From NCBI RefSeq assembly GCF_900099965.1, contig NZ_FNDJ01000006.1, positions 205,320 through 269,319 on the forward strand: 64,000 nt of DNA, given 5' to 3'. The translations under genes were made by a program, and so were the position numbers. The notes under the pieces are model-generated. The model made no database searches and was not told where the DNA came from. It saw nothing but the letters and a program-made list of their open reading frames with translations. Origin of the DNA: Nonomuraea jiangxiensis (GTDB lineage Bacteria > Actinomycetota > Actinomycetes > Streptosporangiales > Streptosporangiaceae). Below are positions 24,682-35,695 of the stretch, one piece after another (the stretch's first letter is position 1; every line of letters begins with the position of its first letter).

Positions 24682-25958
24682 GACAGCGCCTCCCGACCGA
24701 CCGTAGCCGCGCCGCCCGACCGGCGGGCCGCGGCGAGCGCCGCCACCCGCGCCATCTCATTGCCCACGATCATCAACCCTTCGTCCACTCCCATACCCGG
24801 CTTGGCCAGCACCTGCCCGGCGTCGCAGGCCATCGCGACGTGGGCGCAGACCTGCGCCGAGCGGTCGGTCTCGTTGCAGGTGCCGCCGCAGTAGGCCACC
24901 AGGCCGTGCTCGCGCACCAGCAGCAGCGCCTCGATGGTGTTGCCGATGCCGCCGAGGTCGGGCGTCTTGACGTGGATGACGTCGGCCGCGCCCGCCTCGA
25001 CGAACAGCCGGATGTCCTCCAGCGTGTTGCACCACTCGTCCACGGCGATCTTGACCGGCGAACCGCGGCGGCGCAGGGCCGCCCGCAGGCGCACGTACGT
25101 CTCGATCTGCGCCTCCCGGCCGCCGGCGTCGATCGGATGCTCGACGACCAGCTCGTACGGCGCGGCCAGGTCGCCGAGGTGGGCCAGGTAGCCGGCCACC
25201 GCCTCGACGTCGCCGCCGAAGGCCAGGCCCACGGTGCCGTAGGTGTCGAAGTGCAGCCTCGGCTCGTAGGCGGCGTCGGGGCGCAGACCGGCGATCCGGT
25301 CGACCAGCCAGCCGATGTACTTCTCCAGCAGCTCCCCGTGTCGGCCCAGCTTGGTGTCGACGTTGTTGATCAGGCCGTGCGGCAGGACGTCGACCCGCTT
25401 GAGGATCATCTTGTCCGCGTTGTCGTACCGGTCGTCGCCGGTCTGGGCGAACATCGGCACCGGCGCCAGGTCCACGCCGGTGGCGTACTCGTCGCGTACG
25501 ACCTCGGCCATGGTGAGCTGGCGGCTGCACGCGACCGCGTCGAGCAGCGCCTGGGAGACGCCGTAGCGCACGGCCGTGTGCAGCGGGCCCGCGGCGGTGC
25601 GGCAGTCTTCCACCCGGCCGGCCAGCTCGCGGAACGAACCGAGCTCCGCCCCCTTCAGCAACGGCGTGAGGTGCTCCTCGACGTCGCGGCGGGCGTCCGC
25701 CGCGCTGAAGACCGGGTCGCGGCCCCCGGCGCCGCTGTACTGCACGGCGGCGCAGTCGCCGTGGGCGACCGAGCCGTCCTCCAGCAGCAACATCACCGAG
25801 AGCGCCTCGCCGGCCTGCCTGATCCCCGTGAAGCCCGGCGTGAGCGGTTCGCCCGTGTAGGTGAAGCCGTCGTGCCCCGCGCCGGCCCTGATGGCCGCCT
25901 GGTCGTCCGCGAAGAACCCGGCGCGGACCGGCTGGGTGAGAATGTCGACGATCTTCAC
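24678..25958 (-). CDS. mal: Methylaspartate ammonia-lyase
   Basis: A 426-residue enolase-superfamily lyase that removes ammonia from (2S,3S)-3-methylaspartate to give mesaconate. With the GTG start at 25958, residue numbers match the clostridial enzyme: H194 in VLPHGLINN, metal ligands D238, E273 and D307, and catalytic K331 in VKTPDLGG are all in place. GTG overlaps the stop of the M55 gene (GTGA). Glutamate mutase genes, normally the source of methylaspartate, are not in the window; the operon instead has peptide import and peptidase genes, so the substrate may come from peptides. A minor alternative is activity on other 3-substituted aspartates. Confidence 0.93.
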   Translation of the reverse strand: MKIVDILTQPVRAGFFADDQAAIRAGAGHDGFTYTGEPLTPGFTGIRQAGEALSVMLLLEDGSVAHGDCAAVQYSGAGGRDPVFSAADARRDVEEHLTPLLKGAELGSFRELAGRVEDCRTAAGPLHTAVRYGVSQALLDAVACSRQLTMAEVVRDEYATGVDLAPVPMFAQTGDDRYDNADKMILKRVDVLPHGLINNVDTKLGRHGELLEKYIGWLVDRIAGLRPDAAYEPRLHFDTYGTVGLAFGGDVEAVAGYLAHLGDLAAPYELVVEHPIDAGGREAQIETYVRLRAALRRRGSPVKIAVDEWCNTLEDIRLFVEAGAADVIHVKTPDLGGIGNTIEALLLVREHGLVAYCGGTCNETDRSAQVCAHVAMACDAGQVLAKPGMGVDEGLMIVGNEMARVAALAAARRSGGAATVGREALS

Positions 25959-26779
25959 TCGACGAGACCCCGGCACAGCAGTACGACGGTGATGAAGGTC
26001 TGGTAGATCCGCAGCGGGTCGTCGCCGACGATGGTCGCCGACAGGTCACCCGTCCGTTCGACCCCGGCGATCCTGGCGGCCAGCTCGCAGTAGTCGCTGC
26101 TGCGGAACGAGATGCCGAGGGTGACGGGCAGGGCGATGTCCGGCGGCCCGGCCTCCTTCAGCCCCTCGACCGCCGCCCTGGCCCGGTCGCGGATCAGGTC
26201 CCTGGCCGCCGCGGGGTGCAGCGACTCGGCGGCGAAGCGTGAGACCGACTTCTTCACCACCGCCGTCTCGATGCGCGGGCAGAACCGCAGGGTCTCCTCG
26301 GCGGTCGTGGCGTCGCCGGTGACCAGGACGATCGGCACCCGGTACGCCGCGGCCACCAGCGCGTTGATGCCCGCCTCGCCGGCGACGACGCCGTTGACGG
26401 TGACCTCCGCGAAGGCCGTCGGGAAATAGGTGTGCGACAGCACCGAGCCCCTGCTGCCCATCGAGCCGTGGTAGGACACCATGAAGACCGCGTCGAAGCT
26501 CTCGTCGAGCCCCTGCATCATGTACATCGGCTTGTAGCGGCCCGACAGATAGCCCGCCCGCCCGGCGAGCGCGTCCGGCTTCAGGTTGGCCATCTTCGAG
26601 TGCGCGTCGTTCACCAGGAACTCGGTGGCGCCGGCCTGCGCCGCGCCCTCGATGGCGGCGTTGATCTCGCCGGTCAGCAGGTCGGTGTAGTAGGGGTACT
26701 GCGACCCGCCGATGACGCACTGGTCCCAGTCGACGACACCGGCCGTGCCTTCCATGTCGGACGAGATGAAGATCTTCAC
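25955..26779 (-). CDS. M55 family D-aminopeptidase (DppA-like)
   Basis: A 274-residue zinc peptidase that forms decameric rings in Bacillus. Zinc ligands are readable: D8 and E10 in SSDMEGTAG, H60 in VNDAHSKM, H104 in VSYHGSMG and a glutamate in GEAGIN near 135, with H116 as likely catalytic residue. The family releases N-terminal D-amino acids from short peptides. GTG start overlaps the stop of the asparaginase-like gene by 4 bases. Its place beside a dipeptide importer mirrors the Bacillus dpp operon and suggests uptake of D-amino-acid-containing peptides. Confidence 0.92.
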   Translation of the reverse strand: MKIFISSDMEGTAGVVDWDQCVIGGSQYPYYTDLLTGEINAAIEGAAQAGATEFLVNDAHSKMANLKPDALAGRAGYLSGRYKPMYMMQGLDESFDAVFMVSYHGSMGSRGSVLSHTYFPTAFAEVTVNGVVAGEAGINALVAAAYRVPIVLVTGDATTAEETLRFCPRIETAVVKKSVSRFAAESLHPAAARDLIRDRARAAVEGLKEAGPPDIALPVTLGISFRSSDYCELAARIAGVERTGDLSATIVGDDPLRIYQTFITVVLLCRGLVE

Positions 26780-27723
26780 AGCACGCTCCTGGGGTGCAGC
26801 TCGGGTTCTGTCGAGGTCTCGGTCATCACCGCGTAGACGGAACCGCTCTGACCGGCGGCGGCGCCGTGCCGGCCGTCCGGGGTGAGCGCCAGGCAGCGCA
26901 GCTCGGCGCGGTAGTCGTCGGGCAGGGTCGCCGCGTCGGCCAGCATCGCGAGGCACGCGGCCGACGGGTCGAGCCCGCGTGCGAGGTCGGCGACGATGCC
27001 GCGGGCGCCGAGCGCACGCATGCTCAGCTCGCCGCGGCCGGTGCAGGCGGCGCCGCCGTAGCGCACGTCGGCGTAGTTGCCGGCGCCGGGCAGGGCCGAG
27101 TCGCCGACCCGTCCCGGATACTTCCAGGGGTAGCCGCTGGTGGACACGCCCACGACCAGCTCGCCTGAGGAGTCGAGCGCGATGATGTTGATGGTCCCCC
27201 ACGGCCCGTCGTGCGGGGCGAAGCGGTTGACCAGCTCCAGCGCGGTCCGCCGGTAGAGCTCGTCACCGGCCTGGGCCTCGGTCCGCTCGCCCTCGACCGA
27301 CTCGCCGGACGGCCGCAGCGCCAACCGGAACAGCTTCTTCGACTCCTCGGTCAGCAGCTCCGCCCGGGTGAACCCGTTCTCCTCCGCGAACAGCTCCGCG
27401 CCGGCGCCGACGAGCAGGCTGTGCTGCGGCAGCCGCTCCAGCACGGCCCGGGCGATCGAGATGGGATTGGGGAATCCCCTGACCGCGCCGACCGCGCCGA
27501 AGGCCCTGGTCGAGCCGACCATGAGCGACGCGTCCAGCTCCACCACGCCCTGGGCGTTCGGCAGCCCGCCGGTGCCCACGTAATGGTCGTCCAGGTTGTC
27601 CTCGCAGCGGCGCAGCCCGGCCTCCACGGCGTCGAGCGCGGAGCCGCCGCGGGCGAGGATCTCCATCGCCGCGGGGAGGCCCGCCTCGCTGCGTTCACTG
27701 CCGATGACGATGGGGGAAATCAC
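26776..27723 (-). CDS. Ntn-hydrolase: glycosylasparaginase/isoaspartyl peptidase family
   Basis: A 315-residue self-cleaving N-terminal nucleophile hydrolase. The alpha part begins with SEAGLPAAMEILARGGSALDAV, and the expected autoproteolysis site is at G176-T177 in GPWGTIN, followed by VGVSTSGYPWKYPGRVGDS and GAGNYAD, family signatures of beta-aspartyl amide cleavage. No signal peptide, so it is cytosolic, unlike lysosomal or periplasmic relatives. It would open isoaspartyl or N-substituted asparagine linkages in imported peptides and yield aspartate-type products, which suits the methylaspartate lyase next to it. Confidence 0.9.
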   Translation of the reverse strand: MISPIVIGSERSEAGLPAAMEILARGGSALDAVEAGLRRCEDNLDDHYVGTGGLPNAQGVVELDASLMVGSTRAFGAVGAVRGFPNPISIARAVLERLPQHSLLVGAGAELFAEENGFTRAELLTEESKKLFRLALRPSGESVEGERTEAQAGDELYRRTALELVNRFAPHDGPWGTINIIALDSSGELVVGVSTSGYPWKYPGRVGDSALPGAGNYADVRYGGAACTGRGELSMRALGARGIVADLARGLDPSAACLAMLADAATLPDDYRAELRCLALTPDGRHGAAAGQSGSVYAVMTETSTEPELHPRSVL

Positions 27724-28766
27724 TCACTCACTCTTTCCGCGCGTTCTGTTACGTGGACGCAGGCCGCGGCCCGGCGGCTGTCCCGTGGATCGACGATCAG
27801 GGGTGGCTCTGTGGCGCAGGCGGCGACGACGGCCGGGCAGCTTCCGGCGTAGCGGCACGGGGTGGTGCCGTCGCGGGCCGCCGAGAGCGTGACCTCCTCG
27901 GCGGCGGCCGGGTCGGCCACCGCAACCCCGTCCACGTCGGTGGGCTCGGCCTGCTCGCCCTCGGTCTCCGCCAGCCGGGGCACCGAGCCGATGAGCAGCT
28001 TGGTGTAGGGGTGGACCGGGTCGTCGAACAGGGTGTCGGTGTGGCCGGTCTCGACGATGCGCCCGCGGTACATCACCGCGATCCGGTCGCTCACCTGCCG
28101 GACGACCGCCATGTTGTGGGAGACGAAGATGACCGAGAGGTGCAGCGTCTCCTTCAGGTCGGTGAGCAGGTTGATGATGTTGGCCTGCACCGAGACGTCG
28201 AGGGCCGAGACCGGCTCGTCGGCGATCAGCACGGTGGGCTCCAGCGCGAGCGCGCGGGCGATCCCCACGCGCTGCCGCTGGCCGCCGGAGAACTGCCGCG
28301 GCCGCTGCTTCAGCGCCCGCTCGGGCAGCCCGACCAGGTGCATCAGCTCGCGGTTGCGCTCGCCGACCTTGTTGCTCGGCACGATCTTGTGAAACTTCAG
28401 CAGCTCGGACAGCGTCTGCTCGACCGTCATCCGGGGGTTGAGCGAGCTGTAGGGGTCCTGGAACACCATCTGGATGGCCCGCTGCTGTGCCCGTGGCCGC
28501 TTGGCGGGCACGGGCTCGCCGTCGTAGCGGATCGTGCCGGCGGTGGGGCGATAGAGGCCCACGATGGTGCGCGCGAGCGTCGACTTGCCGCAGCCCGACT
28601 CGCCCACCAGGCCCAGCGTCTCCCCCTTGCGCAGGACCAGGTCCACGCCGTCCACGGCGTGGTTCACCGTCGGCTTCTTGCCGAAGATGCGGTCGGTGAC
28701 CGACGTGGGCGACGTGAAGTGCCGGGCCAGGCCCTCGACCGAGAGGATCTCGTTTCCCGCAGTCAC
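27720..28766 (-). CDS. Oligopeptide ABC transporter ATP-binding protein (DppF-like)
   Basis: A 348-residue nucleotide-binding subunit. Walker A GESGCGKST, signature FSGGQRQRVGIARAL and Walker B VLIADEPVSALD are intact; the Oligo_HPY C-terminal tail holds several cysteines (CRYAGSCPAVVAAC) that in some Dpp/Opp systems bind an iron-sulfur cluster. GTG at 28766 is the start, overlapping the stop of the second ATPase. With the DppD-like partner it powers import. The gene ends by overlapping the Ntn-hydrolase gene. Confidence 0.94.
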   Translation of the reverse strand: MTAGNEILSVEGLARHFTSPTSVTDRIFGKKPTVNHAVDGVDLVLRKGETLGLVGESGCGKSTLARTIVGLYRPTAGTIRYDGEPVPAKRPRAQQRAIQMVFQDPYSSLNPRMTVEQTLSELLKFHKIVPSNKVGERNRELMHLVGLPERALKQRPRQFSGGQRQRVGIARALALEPTVLIADEPVSALDVSVQANIINLLTDLKETLHLSVIFVSHNMAVVRQVSDRIAVMYRGRIVETGHTDTLFDDPVHPYTKLLIGSVPRLAETEGEQAEPTDVDGVAVADPAAAEEVTLSAARDGTTPCRYAGSCPAVVAACATEPPLIVDPRDSRRAAACVHVTERAERVSE

Positions 28767-29791
28767 TGCTTGCTCACCGCTTCCTCCGCGACCATCTCGC
28801 TCCAGCGCTCCGCGGTGTCCACTCGCAGGCACGCGCTCCTGCGTTCGACGCCGGCGGCGCCGGCCGGCTCCAGTGCCGGCTCCTGGTGGTGGCAGGCGTC
28901 CACGGCGAACGGGCACCTCGGCGCGAACGAGCACCCCGAGATCGCCTGGCTGAGGTCGGGCGGCTGGCCGGGGATGGTCAGCAGCCGGTCCACGCGGTGG
29001 TCGGGGTCCGGCACCGAGCGCAGCAGCGAGAACGTGTAGGGATGCCGGGGCTCGGCGATCAGGTCGAGCAGCGCGCCCGACTCGACGACCTTTCCGGCGT
29101 ACATCACGTAGAGCCGCGAGCAGGTCTGGCTGACCACCGCGAGGTCGTGGCTGACCAGCAGCAGGCTGACGTGCTCCTCCTGCTTGAGCTGGCGCAGCAC
29201 GCGCAGCACCTGGGCCTGGATCGTCACGTCGAGCGCGGTGGTCGGCTCGTCGGCGAGAATCAGCCGCGGCTTGGTGGACAGCGCGATCGCGATGCAGATG
29301 CGCTGCCGCATGCCGCCCGAGAGCTCGTGGGGGTAGAGCTCGTAGCGCCGCTCCGGGTCGGCGATGCCCACCTTGTTCATGAGGTCGATCGCGATGGCCC
29401 TGGCCTCGCCGCGCGACTTGCCCAGCCTGCGCAGCGGGGCCTCGGCGATCTGCTCGCCGACGCGCATGACGGGGTTCAGCGCCGTCAGGGAGTCCTGGAA
29501 GACCATGCTCATCGTGTCGGTCAGCCGGCGGTGCAGCCGCTTGGCGGGCAGGCCGGTGACGTCCTCGCCGTCGATGAGGATGGTGCCGGACACGATGCGG
29601 GCCGGGCGGGGCAGCAGGCCGAGCAGCGCGCGCAGGGTCAGGCTCTTGCCCGAGCCGGACTCGCCGACGAGCCCGACCGACTCGGCGACGCCGACCGACA
29701 GCGACACCCCGCGGACCGCGTGCAGCCGGCCGTGCGACAGGGGGATGTCCACGTGCAGGTCGCGGACCTCCAGCAACGGTTCGGTCGTCAT
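28763..29791 (-). CDS. Oligopeptide ABC transporter ATP-binding protein (DppD-like)
   Basis: A 342-residue ATPase subunit: Walker A GESGSGKSLT, signature LSGGMRQRICIAIAL, Walker B LILADEPTTALD and an Oligo_HPY tail with the cysteine pattern CSFAPRCPFAVDAC. ATG at 29791 starts at TTEPLLEVRDLHVDIPL. It forms a heterodimer with the DppF-like gene downstream, both overlapping neighbours by 4 bases, which keeps subunits in step. Confidence 0.94.
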   Translation of the reverse strand: MTTEPLLEVRDLHVDIPLSHGRLHAVRGVSLSVGVAESVGLVGESGSGKSLTLRALLGLLPRPARIVSGTILIDGEDVTGLPAKRLHRRLTDTMSMVFQDSLTALNPVMRVGEQIAEAPLRRLGKSRGEARAIAIDLMNKVGIADPERRYELYPHELSGGMRQRICIAIALSTKPRLILADEPTTALDVTIQAQVLRVLRQLKQEEHVSLLLVSHDLAVVSQTCSRLYVMYAGKVVESGALLDLIAEPRHPYTFSLLRSVPDPDHRVDRLLTIPGQPPDLSQAISGCSFAPRCPFAVDACHHQEPALEPAGAAGVERRSACLRVDTAERWSEMVAEEAVSKQ

Positions 29792-30654
29792 CGGTTCGCC
29801 TTCTCCACGATGCCGTCCGCGATCAGCGCCAGGGCCAGGCCGGTGAGGACGACCGCCAGACCCGGGATCGTGGACATGTACCACTTGTCCAGGATGAACT
29901 GCTGGCCCTCCTGGATCATCGTCCCCCAGTCGGGCGTGGGCGGCGGCACGCCGAGGCCGAGGAAGCCCAAGGTGACGATGGCCAGCAGGGTGAGCACGAT
30001 GTCGCTCATCGTGAAGACGACCGCCTGGAGCAGCACGTTCGGCAGCAGGTGCCGGATCAGGATGCGCCACGTCGGCAGGCCGCTGGCCCGCGCCGCCATG
30101 GCGTACTCCTGCTCCTTGGCGACCAGCACCTGGCCGCGCACGATGCGGCAGTACGCCACCCAGCCGACGAGCGTGATCGCCGTGTAGATGCTGGTCGTGC
30201 CGGGACCCATCGCGAACACCAGCGCGATGACCAGCACCAGGAACGGGAAGGCGATCACCATGTCGACGACGCGCCCGACGATGGCGTCGAGCCAGCCGCC
30301 GAACCAGCCGGCGATCAGCCCGATCAGGCTGCCGATCACGAACGGCGAGATGACGGCGAGCACGCCGACCTGGAGGTCCACCCGCGCGCCGTAGAGCAGC
30401 CTGGCGAGCACGTCGCGGCCGAGCGAGTCGGTGCCGAGCAGGTGCCCCTTCGAGCCGGGTTCGAGGAACGCGTTCGTGAGGTCCTGCTTGATCGGGTCGT
30501 AGCTCGTCAGCAGGGGCGCGCAGAGCGCGCACAGGACGATGAGCCCGAACAGGATCAGCCCGGCCACGAGAGGGGCGTTCCACCGCCCGCGGCTGCGGCG
30601 GCGCGCACCCGGTACGGCCGGGACGACGGGACCCACGCTGGTCGCCGCGCTCAT
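29788..30654 (-). CDS. Oligopeptide ABC transporter permease (DppC-like)
   Basis: A 288-residue permease of the BPD_transp_1 type with an N-terminal cytoplasmic arginine-rich tail, one N-terminal span (LVAGLILFGLIVLCALCAPLL), the DppC-specific LLGTDSLGRDVLARLLYGAR loop and the EAA-like cytoplasmic loop ARASGLPTWRILIRHLLPN that docks on the ATPase. It overlaps the DppB-like gene upstream and the ATPase gene downstream by 4 bases each. Confidence 0.94.
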   Translation of the reverse strand: MSAATSVGPVVPAVPGARRRSRGRWNAPLVAGLILFGLIVLCALCAPLLTSYDPIKQDLTNAFLEPGSKGHLLGTDSLGRDVLARLLYGARVDLQVGVLAVISPFVIGSLIGLIAGWFGGWLDAIVGRVVDMVIAFPFLVLVIALVFAMGPGTTSIYTAITLVGWVAYCRIVRGQVLVAKEQEYAMAARASGLPTWRILIRHLLPNVLLQAVVFTMSDIVLTLLAIVTLGFLGLGVPPPTPDWGTMIQEGQQFILDKWYMSTIPGLAVVLTGLALALIADGIVEKANR

Positions 30655-31592
30655 GAGAGCTTGACCCGCGGGTCGAGGGCGGCGTGCGTCACGTCGGTCA
30701 GCAGGTTGACGACCACGACCATGATCGCGAATATCAGGGTGATTCCCTGCACGGTGGGGAAGTCCCTTCCGAGAATGGAATTGATCATCTGCTGTCCGAT
30801 GCCGGGCAGCGAGAAGACGCGTTCGACCACGAGCGTCGATCCGGTGAGGTAGGCGATGTTCACGCCGAGGACCGTCACGGAGGACACGGCCGCGTTGCGC
30901 AGGGCGTGGCCGAGCACCACCCGTGAGGTGCTGATGCCCTTGGCGTGCGCCGTCACGATGTAGTCGCTGCTCAGCACGTCGATCATGCTGGCGCGCAGGC
31001 TGCGGATCAGGATCGGCGCGAGCGTCAGGGCGATCGTGATGCCCGGCAGGATGATGCCGTGGATGTGCGCGCCCAGCGTGTCACCGAACCCGGCCACCGG
31101 GAACAACTTCAGCTTCAGCCCGAAGACCAGGATCAGCATGATGCCGAGCCAGAACGCCGGCAGTCCCAGCCCCGCGATCGGCACGGTCCTGATGATGTTG
31201 TCCAGGATCCCGTTGCGCCGGGCCGCGGCCAGCACGGCCAGCGGCACGGCGATCAGCAGCGTGAACACGGTGCCCGAGACCAGCAGCCAGATCGTCACCG
31301 GCAGGCTGGCGCCGATCAGGCCGCCGACCGGGCTGTCGTACACGTAGGAGAAGCCGAGATCACCGGTCAGCAGGTGGCCCAGGAAGGTCAGGTACTGGCT
31401 CCACAACGGTTGGTTCAGGCCCAGCTGGTTGCGGAGTTCCCGGACGGCGTCCGGGGTGGCGTGGGAGCCGAGCAGCGTGGCCGCCGGATCGCCCGGTATC
31501 AGGCGGATCAGGAAGAACACGATGAACGAGATCCCGAGCAGGACCGGGATCAGCGAGACCAGCCGCTTGAGTATGTAGACCAGGTACTTCAT
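30651..31592 (-). CDS. Oligopeptide ABC transporter permease (DppB-like)
   Basis: A 313-residue permease with the DppB start YILKRLVSLIPVLLGISFIVF, a periplasmic loop with the NQLGLNQPLWSQY signature, and the EAA loop HAKGISTSRVVLGHALRNA. It lies 39 bases downstream of the binding-protein gene, the only real gap in the transporter operon, where a weak internal signal or differential expression of the binding protein could act. Confidence 0.94.
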   Translation of the reverse strand: MKYLVYILKRLVSLIPVLLGISFIVFFLIRLIPGDPAATLLGSHATPDAVRELRNQLGLNQPLWSQYLTFLGHLLTGDLGFSYVYDSPVGGLIGASLPVTIWLLVSGTVFTLLIAVPLAVLAAARRNGILDNIIRTVPIAGLGLPAFWLGIMLILVFGLKLKLFPVAGFGDTLGAHIHGIILPGITIALTLAPILIRSLRASMIDVLSSDYIVTAHAKGISTSRVVLGHALRNAAVSSVTVLGVNIAYLTGSTLVVERVFSLPGIGQQMINSILGRDFPTVQGITLIFAIMVVVVNLLTDVTHAALDPRVKLS

Positions 31593-31631
31593 CGACTCCG
31601 TTGCTCCGTGTGTGCGATCGGCTAGCCCGGA

Positions 31632-33242
31632 TCAGAGCGAGACGTCTTCCAGGTGGTAGGAGCCGGTGGGCAGCACCTTGAAGCCCTGCACCTTGGAGCT
31701 CTGGGAGTACGGGAACGGCGTGTAGAAGAGGAAGGCGAGGAAGGCCGAGTCGGCGGCCTGCTTCTGGATCTCGGTGTAGAGCGCCTGCCGCTTGGTCTTG
31801 TCGAACTCCTTCTGGGCTTCGTGGACCAGCTTGATCAGGTCCTTGTTGTCGTAGCCGGTGTTGAAGGAGTGGCCGCCGGAGGTCGGGTCGAGCGCGTACT
31901 GCACCAGCTCGTCGGGGTCGGCGAGGTCCATCGTCCAGTAGGAGTGGGCGATCTCGTACTGCAGCTTGGTGGTCATGTCGTGCTGCGCGCTCGCGTCGAC
32001 GTTCTGGATGTTCATGGTGATGCCGAGCTCCTTCAGCGACGCCTGGAGCACCTGGGCGATGGCCGAGTCGACCGAGTCTCCGGACATCGCGAGGAAGGTC
32101 GTCTTGAACCCGTCGGGCACGCTGGACAACTTCATCTCCGCGCGGGCCTTGTCCATGTCGTACTGCAGGCCCGGGGTGTCCTTGTCGTAGTAGGGGGTCG
32201 AGGGCATCATGAACGAGTTCGCCACGGCGCCGTTGCCGAACAGGATGTTCTTGACCAGCGCCTGGCGGTCGATCGCGTACGAGATGGCCCGGCGCACGTG
32301 CACGTCCGAGTACGGCGCCTTGGTCTGGTTCATCAGGATGTAGTCGGTCCTGGTGGACGGGAAGAGGTCGACCTTGACGTTGGGGGTGTTCTTCAGCTGC
32401 GCGAGGCTGGAGAACGGCGGGTTCTCGTTGATGTGGGCCTGGCCGCCCTGCAGCTGGATCGCGCGGGCGTTGTCGTCGGGGACGACCTTCCAGGTGACCG
32501 TGTCGAGCGCGGGCTTGCCGGGCTGCCAGTACGACGGGTTCTTCTTCAGCTGGATGGAGTCGCCCTTCTTCCAGGTGCCCCACATGAAGGCCCCGGTGCC
32601 GATGGGGGCGGCGTAGAACTCCTTGGCCGACTTCCCTGCGTAGTCCTTGGGGATGATGCCGTTGTTCGGGCAGCTCAGGTCGGCGAGCAGCGGCGCCCAC
32701 GGATATTTGGTGGTCACCACGACGGTGAGGTCGTCGGGGGTGGTGACCTCCTTGATCGCCGAGTTGATGAACTCCCAGCCGCCCTTGGTCTTGGTCGACT
32801 CGTCGATCGAGAACTTCACGTCGGCCGAGGTCAGTGGCTGGCCGTTGTGGAACTTGATGCCCTTCCTCAGCTTCAGGGTGCACGAGAGGTTGTCGTCGGA
32901 CATCTCGTAGCTCTCGGCCAGCCACGGCTTGACGCCCTGGCCGTCGTCGGTCATCGCCACCAGGCACTCGAACATCTGCTGGTAGACCCAGATCGAGGCG
33001 TTGCTGAACACCATGGTCTTGTCCATGTCCACCGAGTCGTTCGCGCGGACGATGACCAGATCGCCTCCCTTGGAGCCACCCGCCGCGCTCTGCGGCGTGG
33101 TGGAGCCGCAGGCGGCCAGCAGCGGCGAGGCGGTGAAGGCTCCGACGCCGAGGGCGCTCAGCTGCAGCAGCCGGCGCCGGCTGATCACGGGGACGCGGAG
33201 GCCGGCGGGCAACTCCGAGGCCGAGGGGTTGAGGTCAGACAT
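31632..33242 (-). CDS. Peptide ABC transporter substrate-binding lipoprotein
   Basis: A 536-residue extracellular solute-binding protein (SBP_bac_5). The N-terminus has a twin-arginine-like ISRRRLLQLSALG signal and a lipobox LLAAC near residue 45, so it is a Tat-exported lipoprotein on the outer face of the membrane. Family blocks include PWLAESYEMSDD and TLKLRKGIKFHNGQPLTSADV. AAGGA lies upstream of the ATG at 33242. It leads the leftward import operon and diverges from the ketopantoate-reductase/amidase gene across a 268-base gap with no clear dyad. Ligand unknown, probably short peptides. Confidence 0.95.
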   Translation of the reverse strand: MSDLNPSASELPAGLRVPVISRRRLLQLSALGVGAFTASPLLAACGSTTPQSAAGGSKGGDLVIVRANDSVDMDKTMVFSNASIWVYQQMFECLVAMTDDGQGVKPWLAESYEMSDDNLSCTLKLRKGIKFHNGQPLTSADVKFSIDESTKTKGGWEFINSAIKEVTTPDDLTVVVTTKYPWAPLLADLSCPNNGIIPKDYAGKSAKEFYAAPIGTGAFMWGTWKKGDSIQLKKNPSYWQPGKPALDTVTWKVVPDDNARAIQLQGGQAHINENPPFSSLAQLKNTPNVKVDLFPSTRTDYILMNQTKAPYSDVHVRRAISYAIDRQALVKNILFGNGAVANSFMMPSTPYYDKDTPGLQYDMDKARAEMKLSSVPDGFKTTFLAMSGDSVDSAIAQVLQASLKELGITMNIQNVDASAQHDMTTKLQYEIAHSYWTMDLADPDELVQYALDPTSGGHSFNTGYDNKDLIKLVHEAQKEFDKTKRQALYTEIQKQAADSAFLAFLFYTPFPYSQSSKVQGFKVLPTGSYHLEDVSL

Positions 33243-33510
33243 GACTATCCTTCATGGGTTTCGCGGGGGGCTCCAGCGGGCGCGGTATGGCAGAGCGGCC
33301 CCGGAGAGACCCGGGGGGATCCGATAGGAGTCGCTGACCGGTCGGGCCCGCAGCGAATCTACGTTTCGCAAGGGATAAGCATGAAGCGGCTGTCATACGT
33401 AAGGTCGCCGTCCCGAACTCATCAGCAGATGCAGACTAGAGCATTCAAATCGGTTCAGGTAGTGTCCGACGGCAAAGGACCCAAGAACTACCAAATCAGG
33501 CGGACCTCTG

Positions 33511-35655
<2,145 letters not shown>

Positions 35656-35695
35656 CCGAACCCCACCGTCCGCCCAGAACGAAGGCGATACCCCC

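Noticed and set aside
22958-25958. Complete glutamate-mutase (methylaspartate) pathway
   Set aside because: No glutamate mutase or lyase for the CoA product is present; only the lyase, CoA-transferase and hydratase steps are supported.
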